The notes: generated from the letters alone by a model not told the origin. DNA of 64,000 bases from Acetobacter ascendens (GCF_001766235.1 NZ_CP015164.1:1597501-1661500), one strand, 5' to 3'. Shown: positions 13,106 through 24,342, numbered from the stretch's first letter. Program-made: numbers and translations.

Positions 13106-13521
13106 CCGAAAAAACCGATACTGAAGAAAAAACATGGAAAGTTCGCATTCTGGATCTTTCTGGCGGTGCGGAAGATAACATTGTGGAAGATGTTGGCGTT
13201 TTTCATGATCTGGCCCACGCCAACGCATTTGCCCGCGCCTATGTGCGCGACAGTGTAGAACGCTGCCGCACCCCCGGTGCCAGCGCCAAAGATGTGCTAA
13301 CAACATGGTTCAGCTTTGGTGAAGATGCCATTGTGCTGGATGCAGGTGAAGATGGCTGGCATTCTGCCAATGAGCTGGATGATTTTACAGCCCACCGCGC
13401 GACACCAATGGAACGAGACTGGCGTGCGCTGGACCCGCGCCGGCTGGTTGAAGATAATGAAGACCTGACAGACCTTTACGGCACGCCAGACGATGCAGAT
13501 AATAGCGGCCACCAGCACTAA
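13102..13521 (+). CDS. Small acidic protein coupled to pncB, function unknown
   Basis: A soluble 139-residue acidic protein without signal peptide or membrane segment. It contains WKVRILDLSGG, a central FHDLAHANAFARAYVRDSVERCR and an Asp/Glu-rich C-terminus. It overlaps the stop of nicotinate phosphoribosyltransferase by 4 bp, so it is translationally coupled. I do not recognise a characterised family. The coupling suggests a link to NAD salvage, but this is inference from position only. Confidence 0.75.
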   Translation: MTEKTDTEEKTWKVRILDLSGGAEDNIVEDVGVFHDLAHANAFARAYVRDSVERCRTPGASAKDVLTTWFSFGEDAIVLDAGEDGWHSANELDDFTAHRATPMERDWRALDPRRLVEDNEDLTDLYGTPDDADNSGHQH

Positions 13522-13577
13522 CACAGCATAACGCTGTGGCTGGCCTTTCCTGTTCATTCGCGCCATAAGCTTCTGTC

Positions 13578-14906
13578 ATGAAACTCCGTTTTGCTCCCAG
13601 CCCTACCGGCCTCCTGCATGTTGGCAATGCCCGTCAGGCACTTGCCAATGCCCTTTACGCCCGCCGCCATGGTGGCCAATTCCAACTTCGTATTGATGAT
13701 ACGGACATCGGCCGCTCCCGCGAGGAGCTGGTGGAAGCTATCCAGAAAGATCTGCACTGGATGGGCATTCAGTGGGATGAAACCTTCCGACAGACAGAAC
13801 GGCTAGACCGCTACGCTACGGCTATTGAGAAGCTAAAGGCTTCTGGCCACCTTTACCCCTGCTTTGAAAGTGAGCAGGAACTGGCCGCCAAGCGCGAAAC
13901 ACAGATTCGCCAGCGCCGCGCCCCGGTTTATGACCGTGCCATGTTGAAAATGACACCCCAGCAGCGCGCGCAGGCAGAAGCAAATGGTAAAGTGCCTTAC
14001 TGGCGCTTCAAGCTATCCAACACCACCGTGCGCTGGCGCGATATGGTAATGGGTGATTGCCAGGTTAAGCTTCCTTCTGTTTCAGACCCCGTTCTGGTGC
14101 GCACAGATGGTACGGTGCTGTACACGCTAGCATCCGTTGTGGATGACCTGGAAACAGGCATTACCCACATTATCCGTGGGGAAGACCACGTTACCAACAC
14201 CGGTGTGCAGATTGATATTGCTCAAGCGCTTGGTGCACATCCTGACCATTTCCGTTTTGCACATCTGCCACTGCTGCTTGATGAAAACGGTGGCAAACTT
14301 TCCAAGCGGTTTGATGCGTGTTCGCTGCGCACATTCCGGCAGGATGGCATAGAAGCAACAGCCCTTATCTCCTACCTCGCCCGCCTTGGCTCTTCGGATG
14401 ATCCGGTGCTGCTGCCGTTTGATGAGCAGGCCAAGATATACGATATCTCCCATATCTCCCGTTCTGCTGCACGGTTTGATACGCGCCAGCTTTTGGCTAT
14501 GAACCATAAGCTGCTAGCCCAGACACTCTATGCAGATGTGGCAGACAGATTGCCTAAAGGTGCAACCGAAGCATTCTGGCTGGCTATTCGTGGAAATATC
14601 GAACTGCTTTCAGAAGCTCGCCTGTGGCATAATGTAACGGATGGAGACATCATTCCCCCCGTGCAGGAAGGTGAAGATGACTTCCTGAAAGAAGCTGCCA
14701 GCCTGTTACCGCCTGAACCATGGGATGAAACCACATGGAAGGCATGGACCACTGCTGTGCGTGAAAAAACGGGCCGTTCTGGCAAAGCCCTGTTCCACCC
14801 CCTTCGTCTGGCTCTAACTGGGGAAGAACAAGGGCCGGAACTGCGTGACCTTCTGCCGTTAATTGGCCGCAGCCGCGCCTTGGCCCGGCTGCTTCCTTCT
14901 GCATAA
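13578..14906 (+). CDS. gltX: Glutamate--tRNA ligase
   Basis: The enzyme charges tRNA-Glu. The 442-residue class I synthetase has the HIGH-type motif HVGN at 14-17, the KMSKS-type motif KLSKR at 240-244, and FAPSPTG at the start. It is somewhat shorter than the E. coli enzyme but within the range for alphaproteobacterial GltX copies. Many Alphaproteobacteria have two GltX paralogues, one of which charges tRNA-Gln; which this is cannot be told here. A GluQ-type relative lies at 58.1 kb. pncA follows 12 bp downstream. Confidence 0.93.
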   Translation: MKLRFAPSPTGLLHVGNARQALANALYARRHGGQFQLRIDDTDIGRSREELVEAIQKDLHWMGIQWDETFRQTERLDRYATAIEKLKASGHLYPCFESEQELAAKRETQIRQRRAPVYDRAMLKMTPQQRAQAEANGKVPYWRFKLSNTTVRWRDMVMGDCQVKLPSVSDPVLVRTDGTVLYTLASVVDDLETGITHIIRGEDHVTNTGVQIDIAQALGAHPDHFRFAHLPLLLDENGGKLSKRFDACSLRTFRQDGIEATALISYLARLGSSDDPVLLPFDEQAKIYDISHISRSAARFDTRQLLAMNHKLLAQTLYADVADRLPKGATEAFWLAIRGNIELLSEARLWHNVTDGDIIPPVQEGEDDFLKEAASLLPPEPWDETTWKAWTTAVREKTGRSGKALFHPLRLALTGEEQGPELRDLLPLIGRSRALARLLPSA

Positions 14907-14918
14907 AGAGTAACACTC

Positions 14919-15548
14919 ATGCCACCGCAATCAGCGCCTTTCCCTCCTGCCTTTATACCAGGCAAAACGGATGCGTTGATTGTGGTGGACGTGCAGAACG
15001 ATTTTCTACCAGATGGCGCCCTGCCTGTGCCCAAAGGCCATACCATTGTGCCTGTTATCAACAGATTGGCACATTTACCTTTTGGGTTGATCGTGACCTC
15101 GCAAGACTGGCACCCATCCGATCATATTTCTTTCAAAACCAATCATCAGAACGGTCTGTGGCCTCCGCATTGTGTAGCCGATACATGCGGAGCGGACTTT
15201 CCCAAAAATTTACACCTGCCTGAACATGCCCTGCACTTGTTTAAAGGCACACAATCCGATCAGGACAGTTACTCTGCTTTTGGGACCCAAACAAAGGCAG
15301 GCCTGTTACTAGATGCTGTTTTAAAACAGCATGGCATTACGCGTGTTTTTGTGTGTGGCTTAGCATTGGAATACTGCGTGCAAGCCACAGCAATGGATGC
15401 ACAAAAAGCCGGATATACAACCGTGCTTCTTACAGATGCCACCCAAGGGTTAGAGGCTAACCCTAGCCCCGCTTTAACTGCCTGTCAGGCAAAAGGCATT
15501 TTGCTGTATTCTGGTTTACAATTACACACATCTTGCCCAACACGCTGA
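14919..15548 (+). CDS. pncA: Nicotinamidase
   Basis: PncA hydrolyses nicotinamide to nicotinate, which the upstream phosphoribosyltransferase can use. The 209-residue isochorismatase-fold protein has the catalytic triad Asp24 (VVDVQNDF), Lys109 (LFKGTQ) and Cys153 (GLALEYCV), and the metal ligands Asp63, His65 and His69 (SQDWHPSDH). It lies 12 bp after gltX with AAAGAG before the ATG. The gene probably shares a transcript with gltX, placing two NAD-salvage enzymes within one stretch of same-strand genes. Confidence 0.93.
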   Translation: MPPQSAPFPPAFIPGKTDALIVVDVQNDFLPDGALPVPKGHTIVPVINRLAHLPFGLIVTSQDWHPSDHISFKTNHQNGLWPPHCVADTCGADFPKNLHLPEHALHLFKGTQSDQDSYSAFGTQTKAGLLLDAVLKQHGITRVFVCGLALEYCVQATAMDAQKAGYTTVLLTDATQGLEANPSPALTACQAKGILLYSGLQLHTSCPTR

Positions 15549-15581
15549 TTCATACCCTACGCAAACCAGCCAGAGGTTTTT

Positions 15582-16886
15582 ATGCGTACCAGTCTTTCTC
15601 GCCGTCGTTTTGGTCTTTGCTGTGCCAGTATGGGCATTTCTGCTCTGGCAGGGCTACCCATTGTTGCACGTGCAACATCCATTCCCGAACTGATGGAACG
15701 CGAACCACCTATGCTGGAAACCCTTAAATGGGCACCGCATGTGCATAAGGCCATTCAAGACGTTATCAACGCCAACGGGCAATATTCTTCCAGCTATAAC
15801 CCGCAGCGTCGGCCCTACGTGGTGGTGGATTGGAACAACACAACTATTGTAGGCAATGTGCAGGAAACGCTGTTTCTTTACATGCTGGAACACTTCAGCT
15901 TTTTAATGCGTGCAGATGAGTTCCGGCACCTCATCCACGTGCATGCATTTGCGCAACCCTTGCCTGCCCCATTTTTCAATATGGCCGGGCAACCTGTTTC
16001 CTTTCCGGTGCTGGTAGATGATCTGATAGAGGATTACCGTGCGCTGGCGGCCCGTTACGGGCATATGCCGCACCCGCTCCCACGGGATGTGCTGGCAAAA
16101 GATGTCACTCTGCAAGCTTTTCGGGCCAGAATGGCCTTTTGCCAACAAGCTGTTGCCGCACTGCATGGGCCAGAAGCTGCACAACGTTGGATGATACGGC
16201 TGGTAGCAGGGCAGACGGCAGCAGATGTTATAGCCCTTAGCCGTGCAGCAAATGAGTGGTGCCTAGGCGCTTCCATAACTACACAAACATGGGAATGCCC
16301 AGCCGAGCGCCCCGGCAAGGCTGGCCCTGTATCTGCCAAAGTTATGCAGGCTCTGCGGCTTACGCCGGAAATGGCCAACTTGTTCCAGATTTTACAAGAA
16401 CACGGGATAGACCCTGTTATCTGCACCTCCGGTATGGAGGATATTACTGCGCTGTTCGCCACATCGGCAGAATATGGATACAATCTGCCGCGAGAGCATG
16501 TTTTTGGCGCACGTTTGGCCGAGCGTAAAAAAATCCTGCTTTCTACCGAGGCCGCCCATTATCCCTTCCCGGCAGAGGCTGGCAAAACAGCTATTATTCA
16601 CAAATATTTTGTCGCAAAACGGCAAATGCCCCCGTTAATGATTTTTGCGGGGGAAGACTGCTCCGCCCATATGCTGGAAGCTTTTCCTGATACCAAGCTG
16701 AACTGCCTGATTAACCGCAAACAATCCGCCCCTATGCAAAAATTTCTGCAAAAGGCTGCGCAATCTATATCAGACACCACGCCCCGCCAGTTTTACCTGC
16801 AAGGGCGTGATGAAAACACAGGGGAATGGCTGCCAGAAGAAGGCAGTATTCTATTGGGAGAAACCAATCCTTCCCTCCCCACCTGA
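15582..16886 (+). CDS. Tat-exported HAD-like phosphatase (phosphorylcholine phosphatase type)
   Basis: A 434-residue protein with a twin-arginine signal (SRRRFG at 6-11, then a hydrophobic stretch ending near VARA). The mature part resembles periplasmic HAD phosphatases of the phosphorylcholine phosphatase type: motif I VVVDWNNTTI, then a Thr/Ser motif (ICTSGMED) and a late acidic motif (FAGEDCSAHML). In motif I the usual second Asp is replaced by Asn (Asp83-Trp-Asn85-Asn-Thr87), and the acidic motif lacks the usual spaced Asp. It may have changed chemistry or be inactive. AGAGGT precedes the ATG at 15582; it follows pncA by 33 bp. Substrate unknown. Confidence 0.65.
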   Translation: MRTSLSRRRFGLCCASMGISALAGLPIVARATSIPELMEREPPMLETLKWAPHVHKAIQDVINANGQYSSSYNPQRRPYVVVDWNNTTIVGNVQETLFLYMLEHFSFLMRADEFRHLIHVHAFAQPLPAPFFNMAGQPVSFPVLVDDLIEDYRALAARYGHMPHPLPRDVLAKDVTLQAFRARMAFCQQAVAALHGPEAAQRWMIRLVAGQTAADVIALSRAANEWCLGASITTQTWECPAERPGKAGPVSAKVMQALRLTPEMANLFQILQEHGIDPVICTSGMEDITALFATSAEYGYNLPREHVFGARLAERKKILLSTEAAHYPFPAEAGKTAIIHKYFVAKRQMPPLMIFAGEDCSAHMLEAFPDTKLNCLINRKQSAPMQKFLQKAAQSISDTTPRQFYLQGRDENTGEWLPEEGSILLGETNPSLPT

Positions 16887-16891
16887 TATCA

Positions 16892-19264
16892 TCAGGATTT
16901 GGGTTTCCACCGGTTCAGCAATAGGGAATTGCTAACAACAGACACAGAACTCATTGCCATGGCGGCTCCGGCCAGAACTGGGTCCAGTTTACCAAGGGCT
17001 GCTAAAGGCAAACCAAGAATATTGTAAATAAAAGCAAAAAACAGGTTCTGCCATATTTTGGAAACAGTCGCGCGTGAAAGGGAAAGCGCATCCACCAAGG
17101 CCATCAGGTTGCTGCGCATCAGCACAACATCCGCCGTTTCCAAGGCAATATCTGCCCCAGCACCTATGGCAAACCCAACATCAGCAGAGGCAAGAGCTGG
17201 GGCATCATTAATGCCATCACCCACCATGCCAACGCATTTGCCCTGCTCTTTCAGTTTACGAATTTCAGCCGCTTTGCCATCTGGCAGCACACCAGCAATA
17301 ACTGTTTTTATACCCACTTGCTGGGCTACGGCCTGCGCAACACGGGCATTATCCCCTGTAAGCATCACCACATCCAAGCCCTGCTGCTGCAAGGCGGCTA
17401 CTGCTTCTTGCGCTTCTGGGCGGATCTGATCTGCCAGCGCAAACCACGCCAGAACCATTTGCCCCTGCGCCACGCCCACAACGGTACGCCCGTGCTGCTG
17501 CCAGCTTTGGGTGAGGCCATAATCTATCGTACAACCAAGGGTGGCCAAATATGCGGGAGAGCCCAACGCAATAGGATGGCCCTGATATTCCGCCTTAACA
17601 CCCTGCCCGGGCACGGCCTGAAAGCCAGATATTGCTGCCGCAGTTACATCCTGCGCACGTGCATAGTTCACAACAGCCCGCGCTAACGGATGCTCGGATT
17701 GGCTTTCCAGCGCATACGCCAATGCCAGCGCATCTTGCACAGAAACATGCTCTGCTCCCTGAGCATCCACAACTGCGGGCTGCCCTTGTGTCAAGGTACC
17801 TGTTTTATCCACCACAAGCGTTGTGAGCTTACGTGTTTGTTCCAGCGCATCTGCATTACGGAACAAGATGCCCGCCCGTGCACCCAGCCCTGTGCCCACC
17901 ATAATAGCGGTGGGTGTGGCTAGCCCCAGAGAGCACGGGCAGGCAATGACCAATACGGAAATAGCGTTAACAAGGCTTTGGTCCCACACACCTGTTAGCA
18001 ACCAGCCTGCGGCAAATGTCAGCACAGCCAATGCCAGCACCACCGGTACAAAAACAGACGCCACTTTATCTGCAAGCCGTTGCACACTGGCTTTGCTACC
18101 TTGTGCTTGTTCTACCATATGCACAATACCTGCCAGAACTGTCTGGCTGCCAATGCCGGTCACTTTGGCACGCAGGGCACCTGTCTGGTTTAATGTGCCA
18201 GCAAATACGTTGGCTCCGGCCTGCTTGGTAACAGGCACGCTCTCACCCGTCAGCATGGCCTCGTTCACATCCGATGCGCCAGAAAGCACCACGCCATCTA
18301 CCGGAATATTCTCACCGGGGCGCACCAGAAACACATTGCCTACTTGCAATTGCTCTACGGGTTCATCCGTTATCTGCCCGGCTCGTTCAACATGTGCTGT
18401 TCTGGGTTGGAGCCGCAGCAGACTTTCCATACCGGCACCTGCGCGTGCCTTGGCGCGTGCCTCCAGTAAACGCCCCAATAATACCAGCGTAATAACCAGT
18501 GCGCTGGCCTCAAAATATACAGGCTGATCTAGCCCAAACAATACCACAACCGCACTGAAGCCATAGGCAATGCTGGTGCCCAAAATCACCAACACATCCA
18601 TAGTGGCTGCACCGCTACGCAATGCGTGCCATGCACCCGCATAAAAGGAACGGCCACACCAAAACTGCACCACAGTGGCCAAAACAAGCTGAACCCATAA
18701 CGGCAACATAACCGCATGGTGTGCGCCCACCACCATGCCCACCATTTCCATCAGAAATGGCAAACTTAAAACAGCAGCCAGCACAAAACCCATAAGCGCT
18801 GCACGCCATTCCTTCTGCCGCTGATGTTTGGCTTCTTCCACTGTTTTCTGTTGGAAAACACTTGCGCCATATCCGGCTTTTTCTACCGCCGCTATCAGCG
18901 CCTGTGCGGTTACAATGCCGGGAACAAAGGTAACGTGCGCACGCTCGGTAGCCAGATTAACGTTTGCATGCACGGATGGCAGGGCGTTGAGCACCTTTTC
19001 CACCCGTCCGGCACAACCCGCACAAGAAAGCCCTGTAAGGGCCAGATCCACACTGGATGCTTGTGCCCCAAATCCGGCTTTGGTAATGGCATCCAATACA
19101 TCCGTGACGTTGCTTGCACCGCCCCCCAGATCAATCTGTGCCTTGCCTGTTGCAAAGTTAACAGAGGCTTGCACACCCTCCAGCCTGTTCAGCACTTTTT
19201 CCAGTCGGGCAGCGCATGCGGCGCAGGACATCCCTTCTACCGGGAAACTGATTGTCTGGCTCAT
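16892..19264 (-). CDS. copA: Copper-exporting P1B-type ATPase
   Basis: This pump exports Cu(I) from the cytoplasm. The 790-residue protein has two N-terminal metal-binding HMA domains (GMSCAAC, Cys14/Cys17; GLSCAGC, Cys81/Cys84), eight expected membrane segments with the CPC transport motif at 442-444, TGES at 339-342, and the phosphorylated Asp in DKTGT at 486-490, then [14 protein letters not shown] near the C-terminus. It is divergent from the His-rich protein, multicopper oxidase and copB genes. The 123-bp region between them contains a perfect inverted repeat that may bind a copper-sensing regulator. Confidence 0.95.
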   Translation of the reverse strand: MSQTISFPVEGMSCAACAARLEKVLNRLEGVQASVNFATGKAQIDLGGGASNVTDVLDAITKAGFGAQASSVDLALTGLSCAGCAGRVEKVLNALPSVHANVNLATERAHVTFVPGIVTAQALIAAVEKAGYGASVFQQKTVEEAKHQRQKEWRAALMGFVLAAVLSLPFLMEMVGMVVGAHHAVMLPLWVQLVLATVVQFWCGRSFYAGAWHALRSGAATMDVLVILGTSIAYGFSAVVVLFGLDQPVYFEASALVITLVLLGRLLEARAKARAGAGMESLLRLQPRTAHVERAGQITDEPVEQLQVGNVFLVRPGENIPVDGVVLSGASDVNEAMLTGESVPVTKQAGANVFAGTLNQTGALRAKVTGIGSQTVLAGIVHMVEQAQGSKASVQRLADKVASVFVPVVLALAVLTFAAGWLLTGVWDQSLVNAISVLVIACPCSLGLATPTAIMVGTGLGARAGILFRNADALEQTRKLTTLVVDKTGTLTQGQPAVVDAQGAEHVSVQDALALAYALESQSEHPLARAVVNYARAQDVTAAAISGFQAVPGQGVKAEYQGHPIALGSPAYLATLGCTIDYGLTQSWQQHGRTVVGVAQGQMVLAWFALADQIRPEAQEAVAALQQQGLDVVMLTGDNARVAQAVAQQVGIKTVIAGVLPDGKAAEIRKLKEQGKCVGMVGDGINDAPALASADVGFAIGAGADIALETADVVLMRSNLMALVDALSLSRATVSKIWQNLFFAFIYNILGLPLAALGKLDPVLAGAAMAMSSVSVVSNSLLLNRWKPKS

Positions 19265-19329
19265 TCACCCTACTCCGCCTATAGCTGCCACGCCTGCATA
19301 TCGCACCAAAAACCAACTATGATACGACT

Positions 19330-19344
19330 TCCTGCTTTGCAGGA
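19330..19344. promoter_or_regulatory. Inverted repeat, candidate copper-responsive operator
   Basis: TCCTGC, TTT, GCAGGA form a perfect dyad centred at 19337 between the divergent copA and copper-resistance genes. On the minus strand it lies just upstream of a TATCAT that could be a -10 for copA, the arrangement used by MerR-type CueR regulators. On the plus strand it overlaps a candidate -35 (TTGCAG). The sequence does not match the exact CueR consensus, so the regulator is inferred. Confidence 0.45.
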
Positions 19345-19366
19345 CATTTTCTTGCTCTCATATACA
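19337..19366 (+). promoter_or_regulatory. Candidate promoter of the copper-resistance operon
   Basis: TTGCAG at 19337-19342 and TATACA at 19361-19366 are separated by 18 bp, 21 bp before the first possible ATG of the His-rich protein. The -35 overlaps the inverted repeat above. Confidence 0.4.
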
Positions 19367-19387
19367 CATTGCAGATATGGTGGCGAG

Positions 19388-19813
19388 ATGATGGATCGCA
19401 TCCTGCCTTTCAGAAAAATTCTGAGCGGCCTGCTTTTTGTAGCAGTGCTGGTAGGGTTGTATGCGCTTTTGCCAGGCAAGGTGTTTGCATCTGCCCATGC
19501 CATGACAAACTGGCACACAGGCGTACAATCTGCGGAATGCCATTCTCATGGTTCCATGAACATGCCGATGGCACACCCTGCGGCACCCGCACATACAGCA
19601 CATTGTGCAGTGCAAGATCATGCGCACCATCATCAACAGCATTGTTGCCAGCCCGACTGCTTTGCATCTGGGCTTTCTGCGCTTCTGCCTTATACACCTG
19701 CGCATGAAGCTGCATGGCAAATGCCTGCGCACCAGTTGCGCAGGAATGCTCTATTCCTGCCAGAATACACAGTGGCTCCCCTGCTAAGGCCACCCAAACT
19801 GCATAACGTCTGA
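19388..19813 (+). CDS. His-rich secreted protein of the copper operon
   Basis: A 141-residue protein with an N-terminal hydrophobic segment (LSGLLFVAVLVGLYALL) that is a signal peptide or membrane anchor. The rest is dense in His, Met and Cys (for example HSHGSMNMPMAHP and DHAHHHQQHCCQPDC), which fits Cu binding in the periplasm. A start at 19388 or 19391 is chosen by GGTGGCGAG upstream; the frame is open much further upstream, but that part is antisense to copA. It precedes a multicopper oxidase gene on the same strand and is probably a Cu-binding or sensing partner; the family is not recognised. Confidence 0.7.
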   Translation: MMDRILPFRKILSGLLFVAVLVGLYALLPGKVFASAHAMTNWHTGVQSAECHSHGSMNMPMAHPAAPAHTAHCAVQDHAHHHQQHCCQPDCFASGLSALLPYTPAHEAAWQMPAHQLRRNALFLPEYTVAPLLRPPKLHNV

Positions 19814-19887
19814 TTTTTCATACGTTTTAATCAGTCGGTCTGCGCGTTTTTATATGCGTGCAGCATGATGCAGAATGGACAATACCC

Positions 19888-21603
19888 ATGCGTATTCCCC
19901 CTGTTTTGAAAGGGAGAAATGTGCCTCGTCGGCAGTTTATAACTGGCGGCAGCGCATTGGCAGCCCTGTATGCTTTTAAGCCACCCAAACAAGTTTTTGC
20001 TTCTGCCCACACATCTGGAGTTGTACCCCAGAACACCAGCAACACTTTTGATCTGACCATCGGCTGGGCGGACGTCAATATTCTGGACAAACCACAGCGC
20101 GTACCCACCATGAATGGTGGCGTACCCGGCCCTATCCTGCGTTGGCGTGAGGGCGATGATTTACGCCTGAACATCCATAACACACTGGATGAAACAACCT
20201 CCATCCACTGGCATGGCCTCCGCTGCCCCGCAAATATGGATGGTGTGCCAGGGCTAAGCTTTGCGGGAATTGAACCCGGCGCACGCTTTACCTATCGCTT
20301 TCCCGTAAAACAGAGCGGCACATACTGGTATCATAGCCACTCCAACATGCAGGAAGCCATGGGGCTGTATGGGGCCATTGTGATTGACCCCAAGGAGCCA
20401 GACCCCAACAGTTATGATCGGGATTATGTGATCCTGCTTTCAGATTGGTCTGATGTGGCGCCCCACACCATTATCAACAAGCTGAAGTTTCAGGATGACT
20501 ACTATAATTTCCGGCAACGCACGGCTGTTTCGTTCTTTCATGATGCTAAGAAATCTGGGGTTTGGCCGACGCTAAAAGACCGCATGCAGTGGGCTGGCAT
20601 GAACATGTCCGCTACAGATATTTCAGACGTAAGTGGTATTATCTACACCTACCTGATGAACGGCTGCGCCCCCGCTGCCAACTGGACCGGTATTTTCAAA
20701 CCCGGTGAACGTATCAGGCTGCGGTTTATCAACGCTTCCGCCATGACCTTTTACGATATCCGCATTCCCGGCTTACAGATGGATATCATTCAGGCCGATG
20801 GAAATAATGTTGAGCCCGTGCGGGTAGATGAATTCCGCATTGGCGTGGCTGAAACGTATGATTGCATTGTGCAGCCCCAAGGCAACCAAGCCTACACCAT
20901 TTTTGCCCAAAGCGAGGACAGAACCGGCTATGCCCGCGGCACGCTCGCCCCTCATTTCGGCATGAGCGCTCCTGTTCCGCCTATGGATGAACGCCCTGTA
21001 CGCACCATGGTGGATATGGGCATGGCCATGCATGGAAAGCACGATATGGGCGGCATGAACATGCACGACATGCCGATGCACCAAACTGCAAAAACACATG
21101 CCCCCCCTTTGAATGTAGAAAACCAGAACCGTGCCGCCATGCCGATCAACCGGCTGGCAGACCCTGGTGATGGCTTACAAAACAACGGCCGACGGGTTCT
21201 GACATATGCAGACCTGCGCGCCACTCACCCAGTCACAGATCAACGCCCACCATCGCGCGAGATCACGTTGCACCTTACCGGCAACATGGAGCGTTATATC
21301 TGGGGATTTGATGGCAAAAAATTCTCGGAAGCCGAACCTATTCCGCTGCGTTTGGGTGAACGCGTACGCTTTACCCTGATAAATGACACCATGATGGAAC
21401 ACCCCATCCATCTGCATGGTTTATGGAGCGAACTAGAAAACGGGAACGGTCTGTATAACCCCGTAAAACACACCATTATTGTGCAACCGGGTGGGCGGCT
21501 CAGCTATCTGGTTTCTGCCGATACACCGGGTTTATGGGCTTTTCACTGCCATCTGCTTTACCATATGGATTTAGGCATGTTCCGCACTGTGGTGGTGTCA
21601 TGA
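19888..21603 (+). CDS. Multicopper oxidase, CopA/PcoA copper-resistance type
   Basis: A periplasmic laccase-like oxidase thought to oxidise Cu(I) to the less toxic Cu(II). The product of about 571 residues has a Tat signal (PRRQFI at 13-18, then GGSALAALYAF). Copper ligands are in SIHWHGL, YWYHSHS, HPIHLHGLW and the C-terminal HCHLLYHMDLGMF. Between domains 2 and 3 lies a Met/His-rich insert (MDMGMAMHGK-type), typical of CopA/CueO. The ATG at 19888 is preferred to an in-frame GTG at 19858 because it gives a normal Tat signal length. The stop overlaps copB (ATGA). Confidence 0.92.
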   Translation: MRIPPVLKGRNVPRRQFITGGSALAALYAFKPPKQVFASAHTSGVVPQNTSNTFDLTIGWADVNILDKPQRVPTMNGGVPGPILRWREGDDLRLNIHNTLDETTSIHWHGLRCPANMDGVPGLSFAGIEPGARFTYRFPVKQSGTYWYHSHSNMQEAMGLYGAIVIDPKEPDPNSYDRDYVILLSDWSDVAPHTIINKLKFQDDYYNFRQRTAVSFFHDAKKSGVWPTLKDRMQWAGMNMSATDISDVSGIIYTYLMNGCAPAANWTGIFKPGERIRLRFINASAMTFYDIRIPGLQMDIIQADGNNVEPVRVDEFRIGVAETYDCIVQPQGNQAYTIFAQSEDRTGYARGTLAPHFGMSAPVPPMDERPVRTMVDMGMAMHGKHDMGGMNMHDMPMHQTAKTHAPPLNVENQNRAAMPINRLADPGDGLQNNGRRVLTYADLRATHPVTDQRPPSREITLHLTGNMERYIWGFDGKKFSEAEPIPLRLGERVRFTLINDTMMEHPIHLHGLWSELENGNGLYNPVKHTIIVQPGGRLSYLVSADTPGLWAFHCHLLYHMDLGMFRTVVVS

Positions 21604-22595
21604 AAACATATTTAAACCGCCAATATATTTCCCATTTTTTGCTTTGGGGCATATCGGCTGTGTTTATGGCATCTGCGGTTATTACCCAGGCCAAAGCTGC
21701 TTCCATGAACCATGCAGATATGGAAGGCATGGATGATATGGATATGCGCGACATGGACATGCCTGCCCAAAAACCTAAGCCCCAGCAAAGCTCAACACCG
21801 GCACAGCATTTTGGGCACAGCATCGCGCCCAACAAAAGCACCAAGACGGGCGCTTCTGCCTACCCACCCATAACGCCCAGTGCCCAGTGGCCTGCAACGC
21901 CGCCACCTGTGCCTAAAGTGCATTATGTGCAGCACATCCATCCGGTTATGGACCACAACACATATTTCCATGCCTTATTGGAACAGTTTGAAGGCCGATA
22001 CACGCCGGGCAACAGCTTGTTCCGGTATTCTGGCCAAGCGTGGTTTGGCACAGATTACAACAAGTTCTGGGTAAAGTCTGAAGGCATACTAGATGGCCAC
22101 CGTCGTTTTTCAGATGGTGATCATGAGTTCTTTTATGACCGAGCCATTTCCACCTATTTTGATGTGCAGGCTGGCATTCGGCTAGATGTGGATAGCGGCC
22201 CTACCCGCGCATGGGGTGCCGTAGGTGTACAAGGGCTGGCACTTTACTTTTTTGATGTGTCTGCCACGGCGTATTTCAACAACACAGGTGTAGCTGGCAA
22301 ACTGGAAGGCTCTTACGACTTCCTGATCACCAATCGCCTGATTTTACAACCACAGGCCGAACTGAACTTCTATTCTCATGCAGACCCGGAACGCGGTGTC
22401 AGCCGGGGTTTTTCTGACATAGATGCAGGTTTGCGCCTACGCTATGAGTTCAAACGCCAGATTGCCCCTTATATTGCTGTTACTTATGCCGGGCATTATG
22501 GCAGCACTGCCAGCGTAGCCAGAAACAACACCCGCATGGCAGAAAATGGGCCAGAGGATTTACGTTTTACCTTTGGCATTCGCTCATGGTTTTAA
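21600..22595 (+). CDS. copB: Copper resistance protein CopB (outer membrane)
   Basis: CopB/PcoB is an outer-membrane beta-barrel made with the CopA oxidase and thought to bind or export copper. The 331-residue product has a signal peptide (LLWGISAVFMASAVITQAKA) and a Met/Asp-rich segment (MEGMDDMDMRDMDM) ahead of the barrel. The barrel has alternating strands such as YSGQAWFGTDYNKFWVKSEG and ends in Phe (RSWF), as outer-membrane proteins do. The ATG at 21600 overlaps the multicopper oxidase stop, so translation is coupled. A terminator follows. Confidence 0.92.
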   Translation: MKTYLNRQYISHFLLWGISAVFMASAVITQAKAASMNHADMEGMDDMDMRDMDMPAQKPKPQQSSTPAQHFGHSIAPNKSTKTGASAYPPITPSAQWPATPPPVPKVHYVQHIHPVMDHNTYFHALLEQFEGRYTPGNSLFRYSGQAWFGTDYNKFWVKSEGILDGHRRFSDGDHEFFYDRAISTYFDVQAGIRLDVDSGPTRAWGAVGVQGLALYFFDVSATAYFNNTGVAGKLEGSYDFLITNRLILQPQAELNFYSHADPERGVSRGFSDIDAGLRLRYEFKRQIAPYIAVTYAGHYGSTASVARNNTRMAENGPEDLRFTFGIRSWF

Positions 22596-22617
22596 CCTTA
22601 CGATAACCCCCAAATAG

Positions 22618-22654
22618 AAAAAGCCCTGCCACATATTTGGTGGCAGGGCTTTTT
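22618..22654. terminator. Bidirectional intrinsic terminator between copB and ilvC
   Basis: An 11-bp perfect stem (AGCCCTGCCAC at 22622-22632 with GTGGCAGGGCT at 22640-22650), flanked by AAAA and TTTT. It serves both converging genes. Confidence 0.9.
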
Positions 22655-22678
22655 GCTACGGCTAACGCCAGAACTGGA

Positions 22679-24276
<1,598 letters not shown>

Positions 24277-24342
24277 TGTCAGTGTATCCTGAAATCAGAC
24301 TGGAAGAAGAAAGAAACCTCTTGGGGAAAACCCCAACCAGTC

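Noticed and set aside
18824-19387. Upstream extension of the His-rich protein's reading frame over 188 codons
   Set aside because: It is antisense to the copA ATPase coding sequence. The ATG at 19388/19391 has a ribosome binding site and a proper hydrophobic N-terminus.
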